A stretch of DNA of 36,063 nt from an uncultured bacterium (GCA_903919545.1 CAIXIN010000091.1:1-36063); one strand, 5' to 3'. Shown: positions 18,701-28,828, numbered from the stretch's first letter. Notes: generated from the letters alone by a model not told the origin. Translations and numbers: made by a program.

Positions 18701-19609
18701 TTATTTACTAACTACTTTTGAAGCATCCAAAGATAAACTAAACAAAGCCAAGAAGGCATCGATTTCAGCTTTCTTCTCACTGGCGTATTGGACATCGACA
18801 TTGAGTCGATCCCAAGTCGCTTTGACGATGGCGGCTGAAGGAACCCCTAGAACTTCTGGAGTCAAGGAAGTGATGTCGGTTTCTACGACGCTCTTGTCTG
18901 CACTTACTGAAGTCACATAGTCGATCATAGAGTTGACGCGATCCTTGAGTTGTTTGAGTTGAGTTGAACTGAGATCATCTCTGACGAAGATGGCTGCTTG
19001 AGGATAATTATCGAAACCTGTTTTCGTTTTCCAAGCTGCTTGTAGATCTGCGACGATGCTTAAGGTGATGCCTTGAGCTTTGGCTGCAGCCATCGTTGCA
19101 CTCGCTAATGGTTCTGCTAATAGGCCTAAGGCATAAGCTTTACTGACCAATTGACCTTTCACGTCAGCTACCGCATTGAAAGGTACTTTGGTGAAGGTGA
19201 AATCAAGTTGATCAGAGACATGGTTCAACACTAGCTCAGGAACTGCTTTGGATCCAAACATCGCAAGATCCATTGAATCTGTAAAGGAAACCGCTTCATC
19301 TTTGACGATGTAGAGGTTGCCCCAAGTGACAATCGCCAATAACTTATAGTTCGCATCACCTGCTTGGATAAGTTTAGAGCCTAGATTAATCGGTGCTATG
19401 ATCACATCTTTATCGCCTTGAATCAAGGCGGCGGAGATCACATCGGTCCCATCAACGAGTTCTACCCCATCGACATCTGCCTTCAAGATCGGAATCAAAG
19501 ATACCGATGGTGCTCCTTTAGGAGACAACCACGTAAAGGTATATTTTTTCGCTGGAGTACATGCGCTCATACTTAAGGCAAGCATCAAAATAATCAATAG
19601 TTTTTTCAC
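18701..19609 (-). CDS. ABC transporter substrate-binding lipoprotein, SsuA/NMT1-like
   Basis: Signal peptide and lipobox LSACTP; KYTFTWLSPKGAPSVSLIPILK...; GTG start overlapping the thrS stop (CAGTGA). Confidence 0.78.
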   Translation of the reverse strand: MKKLLIILMLALSMSACTPAKKYTFTWLSPKGAPSVSLIPILKADVDGVELVDGTDVISAALIQGDKDVIIAPINLGSKLIQAGDANYKLLAIVTWGNLYIVKDEAVSFTDSMDLAMFGSKAVPELVLNHVSDQLDFTFTKVPFNAVADVKGQLVSKAYALGLLAEPLASATMAAAKAQGITLSIVADLQAAWKTKTGFDNYPQAAIFVRDDLSSTQLKQLKDRVNSMIDYVTSVSADKSVVETDITSLTPEVLGVPSAAIVKATWDRLNVDVQYASEKKAEIDAFLALFSLSLDASKVVSK

Positions 19610-21339
19610 TGTTTGGTATCCTGTTCTACTTGAATGGAAGCTATGAAGTCTTCACTACTCATCGATACAGAATCATTCTTTCCGTATCTTCTAACGTTGA
19701 CACTGCCTGAAGCGACTTCCCCATCTCCTATAACGATTTGGATTGGGATCTTTTTGATCTGGGCTTCACGCATACGATAACCTAATTTCTCATTGCGATT
19801 ATCTACGATGCTTCTGAATTTTAACGCATTGAGCTTTTCTTTGAGGGCGTCACAAGCTTCCCCGTGGATTTCCCCATTGACCCCTAAGATAGAGATTTGA
19901 ACAGGGGCTAACCATAATGGGAAAGCACCGGCATAATGCTCAATAAGGATTCCTATAAAGCGTTCTACTGAACCGAATATTACTCTATGAAGCATGACAG
20001 GACGTTTCTTTTCCCCATCTGAATCGATGTAGGTCATGTCGAAACGTTCAGGTAGATTCATATCCAATTGGATGGTTCCGCATTGCCATTCTCTGCCTAA
20101 AGAATCATTGATATGGAAGTCCAGTTTAGGACCATAGAAGGCCCCATCCCCTGGATTGATTTTAAAGGTCTTACCTGCTGCTTCAACTGCTTTTTGTAGC
20201 GCCGCTTCAGAGGCATCCCAAACTTCGATCGAACCGATATACTTGGTTTCAGGACGCGTTGAAAGTTCAATCGTATAAGTTAAATTAAACAACTTATAGA
20301 AACGATCAAAGAAGTTGATGAGACGTACGACTTCACTTTCAATCTGATCAGGAGTCATATAGATATGGGCATCGTCTTGAGTAAAGGCTCTTACTCTAAA
20401 GAGGCCGTTGAGGGCACCAGAAGCTTCATGACGATGAACCAGACCTAACTCTCCACTTCTAATCGGAAGATCCTTATAGGAATGAAGTCCATTCTTATAA
20501 ATCAAGATACTACCTGGACAGTTCATAGGTTTGATGGCGAACTTTGTCTCATCGATTTCAGAAGTATACATGTTTTCTCGATAATTGAACCAATGACCTG
20601 AAGTTTCCCAGAGTTCTTGATTCAACATCGTTGGGGTCTTAATAAACTCATAGCCTTCTTTCGTATGTTCCTCATACCAGAAGTTTTCTAGGATGTTTCT
20701 AAGAATCATCCCATTAGGTAGCCAGAAAGGAAAACCAGGACCAAATTCGCTCATCATGAAGAGATCGAGTTCTTTACCCAACTTCTTATGATCACGTTTC
20801 TTAGCTTCTTCTAATAGATGAAGATGCGCATCTAAAGATTCTTGGGATTCAAAACAGATCCCATAGACTCTTTGTAGCATCTTATTCTTAGAGTCACCTT
20901 TCCAATAAGCACCAGAGACTTTTAGTAACTTAAAGAACTTCAGTTCTTTCGTAGTAGCGGCGTGAGGTCCTCGACATAGGTCAACGAATTCATCTTGACG
21001 ATAGGTCGAAATGATGGATCCTTCTTCCATATTACCGATAAGATCCATCTTATAAGGATCATCTTTAAACAGAGCTAGAGCTTGTTCCTTAGTGAGTTCT
21101 TCACGGATGATGCGTTTACCATCCTTGGCGATCTTTTTCATTTCGGCTTCGATCTTAACGAGGGCTTCATCGTTGATGATGGCATCTCCTAGATCCATGT
21201 CGTAATAGAAGCCTTCGGTGATGACAGGTCCTACCCAAAACAAAGCTTGGGGATACAGTCGTTTAATGGCTTGAGCCATCATATGGGCTGCAGAATGATT
21301 CAATACACTGAGTTGTTCATTTTCTTTGATGTTGATCAT
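19606..21339 (-). CDS. thrS: Threonine--tRNA ligase (no N-terminal TGS domain)
   Basis: NHSAAHMMAQAIKRLYP, VDLCRGPHAATT, IKPMNCPGSILIYK, HRHEASGALNGLFRVRAFTQDDAHIY. Start MINIKENEQ preceded by AAGGAGGATCT; ORF track start 21372. Confidence 0.95.
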   Translation of the reverse strand: MINIKENEQLSVLNHSAAHMMAQAIKRLYPQALFWVGPVITEGFYYDMDLGDAIINDEALVKIEAEMKKIAKDGKRIIREELTKEQALALFKDDPYKMDLIGNMEEGSIISTYRQDEFVDLCRGPHAATTKELKFFKLLKVSGAYWKGDSKNKMLQRVYGICFESQESLDAHLHLLEEAKKRDHKKLGKELDLFMMSEFGPGFPFWLPNGMILRNILENFWYEEHTKEGYEFIKTPTMLNQELWETSGHWFNYRENMYTSEIDETKFAIKPMNCPGSILIYKNGLHSYKDLPIRSGELGLVHRHEASGALNGLFRVRAFTQDDAHIYMTPDQIESEVVRLINFFDRFYKLFNLTYTIELSTRPETKYIGSIEVWDASEAALQKAVEAAGKTFKINPGDGAFYGPKLDFHINDSLGREWQCGTIQLDMNLPERFDMTYIDSDGEKKRPVMLHRVIFGSVERFIGILIEHYAGAFPLWLAPVQISILGVNGEIHGEACDALKEKLNALKFRSIVDNRNEKLGYRMREAQIKKIPIQIVIGDGEVASGSVNVRRYGKNDSVSMSSEDFIASIQVEQDTKQ

Positions 21340-21354
21340 AGATCCTCCTTGAAA

Positions 21355-21548
21355 ATAAAAGACACCCGTCATAAGGACGAGTGTCTCGTGGTACCACCTT
21401 GATTTCGCACTTTCATGCGCTCAACTCATTAACGCAGAGTCACGTAACTTTTCGAAGTTCCCTCACGGATGGTAAGACGGGTTCCTATGAAAGCTTTCAT
21501 CACTACGCTTTCTCTCTAAATTGGAAATGTCTCTTGTTCCGTGTTGTT
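21355..21548 (-). ncRNA. T-box leader of thrS
   Basis: Canonical T-box AAGGTGGTACCACGAG (21385-21400) followed by terminator GACACTCGTC-CTTAT-GACGGGTGTC-TTTTATTTT; stem III-like CGCATGAAAGTGCG upstream. Confidence 0.93.
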
Positions 21549-21561
21549 GGTTTATGAAATA

Positions 21562-21590
21562 AGTGTAATGCTTAAGCTAAATCTTGTCAA
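21562..21590 (-). promoter_or_regulatory. Promoter of the thrS T-box leader
   Basis: TTGACA-17 bp-TACACT on the minus strand. Confidence 0.75.
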
Positions 21591-22826
21591 TTAAAAGACA
21601 AAGTTTCCGTTTTTAAAGACGACGACTTCATTGCCTTCATGGGTTATCCCAACGATGTTCATATCAGCAGAGCCAAACATGAAGTCATTGTGAGTCATAG
21701 AATTGTTGGCTCCCGCAGCATCCAATTGTTCTTGTGACATCGAATTGCCACCTTTTACGTTCATTGGATAAGCACGACCTAAAGCCAAGTGACAAGAAGC
21801 ATTCTCATCAAATAAGGTATTGAAGAAAAGGATATTAGAGTTTGAGATCGGTGAATCATGACTAATCAGGGCAACTTCACCTAAATAGCAAGATCCATCA
21901 TCATAGTTGACCAAGGAAGCCAAAGCTTCTTTTGAGGTCTTCGCATCGAAATCAACGACTTTACCATCTTTAAAGGTCAACCAGAAATCTTCAATCAAAG
22001 CTCCATTATAATTCAAAGGCTTGGTCGCATAGACTGTCCCATTGACGCCCTTCTTTTCAGGCATCGTAAAACTTTCTTCAGTAGGTAGATTAGGATTAAA
22101 AACAATGCCTTTGGTTGATTTCTCGTTACCACCGGCCCATACATGGTTTTTAACCAATCCTACGGTTAAATCCGTGCCTTTACCATTTTTAAACTTCAAA
22201 GCTTTGAAGTTATAGTTATTGAGCATTTCATTGTGTTTATGAAGGATCTCATTGTGAGCTTTCCATTCTTTAACAGGATCATTGTCTTTGGTGACTCTGA
22301 CTGCACTTAAGATCGCATCCCATAGTTTATCTACGGCTTTAGAAGCACGTTCATTAGGGAATACTTTCTTGGCCCAACCTTCTGTAGGAACAGAGATGAC
22401 GCACCATTGAGTACGATTGCCCATCATATGTTCACTATAGAACTTTAAAGCTTTTCCTGTAGCCATACCTACTTTTTGCATCTTCAAAGGATCGATGTCG
22501 GCCATGACACCCGGGGTGTCCGCAGAGATACTGATCGCCGCATAACCTTTATCGATATAGAATTTCATTTGATCGACGATATAAGAAGGAATTTCACTTA
22601 AGACATCTACGCTTGCGTATTTAAAGTTGGTATGGGAAACCATTTGATCCAACCAACGAACAGAAACCATAGACGCTCCTGCTTTATAACCTTCTTCTAC
22701 ACATAAACGAACGAAGTCTTTGGTTTCAACGGAAGCAGAAATCAATAAAGGTTGATTCTTTCTAACGTTAGCACCTACACAAACAGCCAACTTCGCATAT
22801 TTTCTAAGCATTCTTTGACTTGGCAT
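21591..22826 (-). CDS. M29 family aminopeptidase (AmpS/PepS-like)
   Basis: NFKALKFKNGKGTDLTVGL, NLPTEESFTMPEKKGVNGTVYATKPL, ASCHLALGRAYPMNVKGG, NNSMTHNDFMFGSADMNIVG. Confidence 0.9.
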   Translation of the reverse strand: MPSQRMLRKYAKLAVCVGANVRKNQPLLISASVETKDFVRLCVEEGYKAGASMVSVRWLDQMVSHTNFKYASVDVLSEIPSYIVDQMKFYIDKGYAAISISADTPGVMADIDPLKMQKVGMATGKALKFYSEHMMGNRTQWCVISVPTEGWAKKVFPNERASKAVDKLWDAILSAVRVTKDNDPVKEWKAHNEILHKHNEMLNNYNFKALKFKNGKGTDLTVGLVKNHVWAGGNEKSTKGIVFNPNLPTEESFTMPEKKGVNGTVYATKPLNYNGALIEDFWLTFKDGKVVDFDAKTSKEALASLVNYDDGSCYLGEVALISHDSPISNSNILFFNTLFDENASCHLALGRAYPMNVKGGNSMSQEQLDAAGANNSMTHNDFMFGSADMNIVGITHEGNEVVVFKNGNFVF

Positions 22827-22838
22827 GATTTTCTCCTT

Positions 22839-23738
22839 TTAGTTGCCTTGGGATATAGGTAACATCGCTGCGCCTAAGATCCCTGGTTCATCGAGTTCTG
22901 CAGGGATAAACTGAACCCCACGCATCCCTTCATGGACCATTTGATCATAATATTTCTTAACCAGTGGGAAGTAAAGTTCATGAGATTGAACCACACCTCC
23001 TCCTACGACGAAGATCGAAGGATCGACCACATGACCGATCGCTGAACACGCTGAAGCGAAATCAAACGCCATTTTATCGACGATGTCTAAAGCAGTAATA
23101 TCACCAGCTTTAGCGAGTTTGAAGATTTCATAAGCGGTGTTGATGTTTGGATTGATTCTCTTCTGAGCGATCTTGATCAAAGCAGCCCCTGAAGCGAGGT
23201 TTTCAACGGCCCCAATATTAAGGTGATTGATCTTTTCGCCTTCACGAGTAACGATGATGTTTCCGATTTCACCAGCGTAACCATTTTTACCGGATACGAC
23301 TTGGCCATTGACGACCAAAGCTCCACCTACACCAGTCCCATGGATGATGAAGTAAACGACTTTATGACCACGACCTGCGCCTAAGAGCGCTTCCGCTAAG
23401 CCAGCCACATTGGCATCATTGTCCATATAGGTAGGTAAACCAAATGCTTTTTCGATCTTTTCACAGATCGGATAATAGGCTAGACCAGGTAGATTGGTCG
23501 ACATCTTGAGTTGTTTGGTTACGGTATCTACAGGTCCTGCGACCCCGATCCCTATTCCTGAACAAGATTTGATGTCGTCGATCTTTCCTAAAAGCTCGAT
23601 GATGTTGGAAGTTACTTTTTCAGGTCCTTCTTGAGCATAGCAAGGACTCTTGAATTCTTGAAGGATCTTACCTTCTAAAGAGACTTTGGCGACACGTACA
23701 TTGGTGCCTCCTAAATCTATCCCAATCACCGTTTTCAT
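22839..23738 (-). CDS. ROK family glucokinase-like sugar kinase
   Basis: IGIDLGGTNVRVAKV, GIGIGVAGPVD, TYMDNDANVAGLAEALLGAGRG, GTGVGGALVVNGQ. Confidence 0.9.
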   Translation of the reverse strand: MKTVIGIDLGGTNVRVAKVSLEGKILQEFKSPCYAQEGPEKVTSNIIELLGKIDDIKSCSGIGIGVAGPVDTVTKQLKMSTNLPGLAYYPICEKIEKAFGLPTYMDNDANVAGLAEALLGAGRGHKVVYFIIHGTGVGGALVVNGQVVSGKNGYAGEIGNIIVTREGEKINHLNIGAVENLASGAALIKIAQKRINPNINTAYEIFKLAKAGDITALDIVDKMAFDFASACSAIGHVVDPSIFVVGGGVVQSHELYFPLVKKYYDQMVHEGMRGVQFIPAELDEPGILGAAMLPISQGN

Positions 23739-23739
23739 T

Positions 23740-25164
23740 TTATTTGACCTCCACGATCTTCATCATGTTGGCGGTGCCTTCTCCTGTAGGATAGCCCGCT
23801 GTAATGATCACATAGTCGCCTGCTTTGAAACCATTGTCTTTAGCGATGATACTGGCCAATTCATCATCATTGGTCATACTGTTTTGAATGTCTGAGAATA
23901 CAGGAATAACGCCCCAATATAGGTTCAATTTACGTTGAACTGAGGTCGTAAAGGTTACTGCGAATATTGGAACTGAAGGTCTAAATTTAGAGATACGTTT
24001 AGCGGTAGAGCCTCCTTGAGTAAAGGCAATGATTGCTTTAACGGATTCTAATTGAAGTGCTGAATCGGCAACAGAGATCCCGATTGCATCTTGAATGGTC
24101 TTACGTGAGGATTTGATGGCTAAGTCGAGACGTTCTCTATAAGGCAAGATCTCTTCCATAGCTGTCGCAATGATGTCCATCGTTGTAACAGCTTCTAAAG
24201 GATATTCCCCAGCAGCAGTTTCTCCTGATAACATGATCGCATCAGAACCATCTAATACCGCATTGGCGACATCAGAAGCTTCAGCACGTGTAGGACGAGG
24301 ATTGCCCATCATAGATTCCAACATATGGGTCGCTGTAATAACAGGTTTACCCATTTCATTGGCTTTCTTGATGATCTTCTTTTGATAGATAGGAACCAAT
24401 TGAGTTGATACTTCAACCCCTAGATCACCACGAGCGACCATGACCCCATCCGCAACTTCTAAGATAGATTCTAGATTATCATAACCTTCTTGGTTTTCGA
24501 TCTTAGCGATGATTTGGATCTTAGATTTGCCTTCGTCTAATAAGATCTTACGAATAGCTAAGACGTCTTGAGCACGTCTTACAAAGCTCGCAGCGATGAA
24601 ATCGACATCCATCTTACATCCAAAACGAAGATCAGCATCATCTTTTTCAGAGATAAAAGGCATCGATAAGGTTACGTTAGGAACGTTGACCCCTTTTTTC
24701 GTTTTGATGATGCCTGAATTTTCAATACGACAAGATAAGACACCATCAGCAACTTCTAAGACAGTGAGTCTCATTTTACCATCATCGATCAAGAGGTAAT
24801 TGCCTGGTTTAACATCTTCATACATCTCAGCACAATCGACGTGGAAACGTTCATTGTTGCCTAAAACGCGTTCTCTTACGACTTTGACAAGGTCACCCTT
24901 CTTAAAGGTAAGCACTCCGTTTTCCATTTCACCACAACGGATCTCAGGACCTTTAGTATCTAGCATGATCGCTAGATTATAACCAGAGACATTGTTGACA
25001 TCATTGATGAGTTTGATTCTATCCCCATGGGTCAAATGATCCCCATGAGAGAAGTTTAAACGAACGATGTTCATTCCAGCATTAGCCAGTTTTACGACCA
25101 TTTCCCTGGATTCGCTGGCAGGACCCAGTGTACATATAATCTTAGTTTTACGAATGGTATTCAT
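23740..25164 (-). CDS. pyk: Pyruvate kinase
   Basis: KIICTLGPASES, GMNIVRLNFSHGDH, MVARGDLGVE, ITATHMLESMMGNPRPTRAEASDVANAVLDGSDAIMLSGETAAGEYP. Confidence 0.97.
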   Translation of the reverse strand: MNTIRKTKIICTLGPASESREMVVKLANAGMNIVRLNFSHGDHLTHGDRIKLINDVNNVSGYNLAIMLDTKGPEIRCGEMENGVLTFKKGDLVKVVRERVLGNNERFHVDCAEMYEDVKPGNYLLIDDGKMRLTVLEVADGVLSCRIENSGIIKTKKGVNVPNVTLSMPFISEKDDADLRFGCKMDVDFIAASFVRRAQDVLAIRKILLDEGKSKIQIIAKIENQEGYDNLESILEVADGVMVARGDLGVEVSTQLVPIYQKKIIKKANEMGKPVITATHMLESMMGNPRPTRAEASDVANAVLDGSDAIMLSGETAAGEYPLEAVTTMDIIATAMEEILPYRERLDLAIKSSRKTIQDAIGISVADSALQLESVKAIIAFTQGGSTAKRISKFRPSVPIFAVTFTTSVQRKLNLYWGVIPVFSDIQNSMTNDDELASIIAKDNGFKAGDYVIITAGYPTGEGTANMMKIVEVK

Positions 25165-25173
25165 GTGACCTCC

Positions 25174-26136
25174 TTAGATCAGTCTTTCATGCAAGGCAAG
25201 TAGTTCATCTCTGGATTTTCTAGGCAAGGCTAAGGCTTCAGCGATCGGCATAGAAACGATTTCGTTCTTGAGCATACCGACACAGTGTCCACCAACCCCA
25301 TTGATCAATAATTCCACCGCTTTATCGCCCATACGAGTCGCTAAGACTCGATCAAAGGCTGTAGGAGAACCACCACGTTGGATATGACCCAACACAGTCG
25401 CTCTTCCTGAAAAGCTGGTGACTTCACTGATCTTCTTCGCCAAAGCGTTGGCGTCAGTGATCTTTTCACTGATGACGACGATGGCGTGGCGTTTTTTTCT
25501 AACTTCATCTAAGTGTTTCAACTTCGCTAAGATAGCTGCTTCATCATATCCTTTTTCAGGTGTAATGATCAGTTCTGCCCCACAACTAAGACCCGCAAAG
25601 ACCGCAAGGTCCCCACAGTGATTTCCCATGACTTCCACCACTGAACAACGGTGATGAGAAGATGAGGTATCTCTTAATTTATCGATGTTTTGAATAACGG
25701 TATTGAGTGCCGTATCAAAACCAATAGTATAATCGCTGGAAGCCACATCATTATCGATGGTACCAGGTATGCCGATACAGTTGATGCCCATATCAGTTAA
25801 AGCCATGGCACCTCTATAGGTCCCATCTCCACCGATACACACGATCGCATCGACCCCGTTTTCTCTAAGATTACGAACAGCTGTTGAACGAACAGCCCGA
25901 TCGGTAAACTCAGGTAAACGAGCCGTTCCCAACATGGTCCCGCCTCTTATGATGATGTCACTGACAGAGCGGCTATTCATCTGCCACATCCGTCCTTCAA
26001 CCATGCCTTTATAACCATCTTCTATCGCGACGACTTCAAGTCCTTGAGCCAAAGCTGATCTGACGATCGCTCTTATGGCCGCATTCATTCCCGGTGAGTC
26101 ACCACCAGAAGTCATTACACCGATTCGTTTGATCAT
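25174..26136 (-). CDS. pfkA: 6-phosphofructokinase
   Basis: KRIGVMTSGGDSPGMNAAIRAIVR, CIGGDGTYRGA, GIPGTIDNDVASSDYTIGFDTA, VEVMGNHCGDLA. Confidence 0.97.
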   Translation of the reverse strand: MIKRIGVMTSGGDSPGMNAAIRAIVRSALAQGLEVVAIEDGYKGMVEGRMWQMNSRSVSDIIIRGGTMLGTARLPEFTDRAVRSTAVRNLRENGVDAIVCIGGDGTYRGAMALTDMGINCIGIPGTIDNDVASSDYTIGFDTALNTVIQNIDKLRDTSSSHHRCSVVEVMGNHCGDLAVFAGLSCGAELIITPEKGYDEAAILAKLKHLDEVRKKRHAIVVISEKITDANALAKKISEVTSFSGRATVLGHIQRGGSPTAFDRVLATRMGDKAVELLINGVGGHCVGMLKNEIVSMPIAEALALPRKSRDELLALHERLI

Positions 26137-26194
26137 GTTATGTCCCTTTTATCCCCATCAATTTTATCATTATGAGGCCTTTTTGTGTATGTTT

Positions 26195-27109
26195 TTATGT
26201 GTTTCTGCGGTTTTTTCCACCGACTAGAAGTGGACTTGATAGGCTTTCTATACGTTCCATTAAACGGTTCGCTTTAAGGGCTTCATCATCCCCTTTTAGA
26301 TTGTATCTAAAGTGAGCTCTTAATCCATCTATTTTAAGGTTACTGGTAAACCAAGTAGACTTTTGATGATCCATACGATAGTTCAATAAAGGTAAGAGAA
26401 TTTCATCTCTAAACCATCCTGATAAGCTTTCAGCACCGATATCATCGAAGACGACTACTCGTGCTTTCTTGATCATCGCCATCGTATAATCGATCACATC
26501 CGGTGTATCAAAGCTCTGTTTGACTTTGATGGCTAAACTAGGCACATGAACCATGGCGACATTTAATCCTGTCTTCGCGAAACTATTAAGCATCGCAGAA
26601 GCAAGATAGGTCTTACCTACACCACTGTTCCCATAGAGATAATAACCTTTCTCATTGGGTTGATCGATCCAAGATGCGATCTTAGCGACACTTTCCGCAT
26701 AATCAGCTTCAAAATCCGCATTCAAAAGACTAGAGAAATCCGCAAGTAAGACTTCTTTTCCCCCATCTCTGATCAAGTATTGTTTCTCATGAGCGGTCAA
26801 ATCATTTTGAAGACTTTGGTAATCACATGGTTTATAGACGGTCTGTAAGATACCATCCAGTTCAAGATCTAAGAAATATCCGGTTTCTTTTTGTCTACAG
26901 GCATGTAGACCAGGACAATGATCACAACGACCACATTCTATAGACCAATCCGCAAAACGTTGGACATGACGAGTAATGAAGGTCTCATCGACCTTATGAT
27001 CCTTCATGAATTTAAGCACTTTAGGATCCTTTAATACATTCTGGATCAAAAGCGCTCTTGAAGCTTTTTGTTGTTCATTCAGTTCAAAAGTGATGTTAAT
27101 CTTTTCCAT
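26195..27109 (-). CDS. dnaI: Primosomal protein DnaI (helicase loader)
   Basis: Walker A YGNSGVGKTYLASAM, VVFDDIGAESLSGWFRDEILLPLLNYRM; Cys-rich region CGRCDHCPGLHAC; next to dnaB. Confidence 0.9.
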   Translation of the reverse strand: MEKINITFELNEQQKASRALLIQNVLKDPKVLKFMKDHKVDETFITRHVQRFADWSIECGRCDHCPGLHACRQKETGYFLDLELDGILQTVYKPCDYQSLQNDLTAHEKQYLIRDGGKEVLLADFSSLLNADFEADYAESVAKIASWIDQPNEKGYYLYGNSGVGKTYLASAMLNSFAKTGLNVAMVHVPSLAIKVKQSFDTPDVIDYTMAMIKKARVVVFDDIGAESLSGWFRDEILLPLLNYRMDHQKSTWFTSNLKIDGLRAHFRYNLKGDDEALKANRLMERIESLSSPLLVGGKNRRNT

Positions 27110-28244
27110 GCTTATCTCCCATTTTCTTAAGACGAGCTTTTAAGTCTGCCAATTCGCTTTCACTCATTGGTTCATTGTTGTTTTTATAGTCAGGGATGGC
27201 TTCTTTTCTACCCTTCACAGGTTTTGTTGAGATGCCTTGTATATGAGCTAAAGCTTGATCTTTGGTAGTGATTTTTAATCTGCTCCAAGATGCGGCGATG
27301 GTTTCCACATAGCTTTTTTTAAGGGATTGATTGCTGCTATCTAAGGCATGTTTGATCAAGACATTGACCACTTCAGGATTCAAGCGTTGATCTCTCACCA
27401 AAGAAGTGATTAAGCGTTTCTCTGTATCGGTAGGTTCATTTCCACCCTGTAACCAACGAAGGAATTGGACGGGTTCACTTAAGTAAGGATCTGAAGGCAT
27501 CTCTACAGGGTCTTTAACTTTACGTAATAAACTTTCTAGCTTCTCAGAATCAAAAGTCATCGCAGAGATATTGATGCATTCTCCTAATAAAAGAATCATC
27601 TTTTTGACACTGACCCCATAAACGGAGCCTAATTCCTCAATCAATTTTAGATTTTGAGCGCTTCTTAACGCTTGAGGAAAAACCAACTCTGCACATCGTT
27701 GTTTTAACTCTAGGATGTTAAAACGAAGGCCATCTAAACTTGTTTCTGTAGTCTCAAAATGGACTTCTGATTTAGGATCATAAGATCTTAAACGCTGAGC
27801 CTCAAAAGGTTTACTGATGGATTGAAAACCATCTTTTAAAGTTTTGCCTAAAGTATAACGTTTCTTTATGGTCTCATAATGGACATCACCGACTGCTTGT
27901 AGATAGGCTCGTCCTAGTACCGGATGATTAAGTGCTTCATTTATTTTAAGAGGCATTTTTAAAATGTATAAATAGGTGTCATTGATGAGATGATGATAGC
28001 TTTCGATGAGTGAGACTTCTTCTAAAGCTTCAAAATCAGAAACCAATTGGGTATCACTTACGCCTAATAGACTTGAAAGTTGACCATGGGTAAAAGATTG
28101 AGGTACATTTAGATGAACCAAAAGGCCGTATAGTCCAATCGCACTGCTTCCACAAAGCTTCTGATATACCAAAAAAAGACTGGCAGTATCCAGGGATGTG
28201 GAAAAAGATTCGATTTGGATCACGGCATTTTTATTTCTTTCCAT
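27096..28244 (-). CDS. dnaB: Replication initiation protein DnaB/DnaD-domain
   Basis: Firmicutes DnaB-like winged-helix N-terminus and DnaD-like C-terminus (VVNVLIKHALDSSNQSLKKSYVETIAASWSRLKITTKDQAL); synteny coaE-dnaB-dnaI. Confidence 0.8.
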   Translation of the reverse strand: MERNKNAVIQIESFSTSLDTASLFLVYQKLCGSSAIGLYGLLVHLNVPQSFTHGQLSSLLGVSDTQLVSDFEALEEVSLIESYHHLINDTYLYILKMPLKINEALNHPVLGRAYLQAVGDVHYETIKKRYTLGKTLKDGFQSISKPFEAQRLRSYDPKSEVHFETTETSLDGLRFNILELKQRCAELVFPQALRSAQNLKLIEELGSVYGVSVKKMILLLGECINISAMTFDSEKLESLLRKVKDPVEMPSDPYLSEPVQFLRWLQGGNEPTDTEKRLITSLVRDQRLNPEVVNVLIKHALDSSNQSLKKSYVETIAASWSRLKITTKDQALAHIQGISTKPVKGRKEAIPDYKNNNEPMSESELADLKARLKKMGDKHGKD

Positions 28245-28827
28245 AGATACTTCTTATTTTATCACTGTAGAGGGTCACTTGTTGAACTAATGTGGCCTCA
28301 TCTTCATTGTTTTCGATGATGTCATCGGCTAAGGCCATTTTAATCCTAGAACTCAGTTGTAGTTTACGTCTACGTCTTATCTCTTTGAGATCCAATCCAC
28401 GTTGTTCCATCAAGCGTTTATCTGCGATATCTTCATCACTAACCACCAATAGTACTCGATCAAAAGCCGTTTCCCCATGAGCTTCATACAAAAGAGGAAC
28501 TTCACTGAAGACGATAAGGGAGCCTGATTCTTGAGCTAATGAAGCTAAGTCTGAAAAAACCAAAGGATGAATAAGTGCTTCAACGAATTGACGAGCTTCT
28601 GAATGGGCTTCTTTGAAGATAAGCTCAGATAAACGAGCGTGATCTAATGTCCCATTAGGATAAAGATCCTCTTGAAAATACGTATTAAGGGCGTTTTTTA
28701 CTTCAGCTTTTTCATATTGGGCTTTGGCTAAGGTATCCGCATCAAAAACAGGATAACCTAAAGACTTTAATATACGACTGACACTGGATTTACCACTACC
28801 AATATTCCCTGTAATTGCGATGTGCAT
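28231..28827 (-). CDS. coaE: Dephospho-CoA kinase
   Basis: IAITGNIGSGKSSVSRILKSLGYPVFDADTLA, PLLYEAHGETAFDRVLLV. Confidence 0.94.
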   Translation of the reverse strand: MHIAITGNIGSGKSSVSRILKSLGYPVFDADTLAKAQYEKAEVKNALNTYFQEDLYPNGTLDHARLSELIFKEAHSEARQFVEALIHPLVFSDLASLAQESGSLIVFSEVPLLYEAHGETAFDRVLLVVSDEDIADKRLMEQRGLDLKEIRRRRKLQLSSRIKMALADDIIENNEDEATLVQQVTLYSDKIRSIYGKK

Positions 28828-28828
28828 A

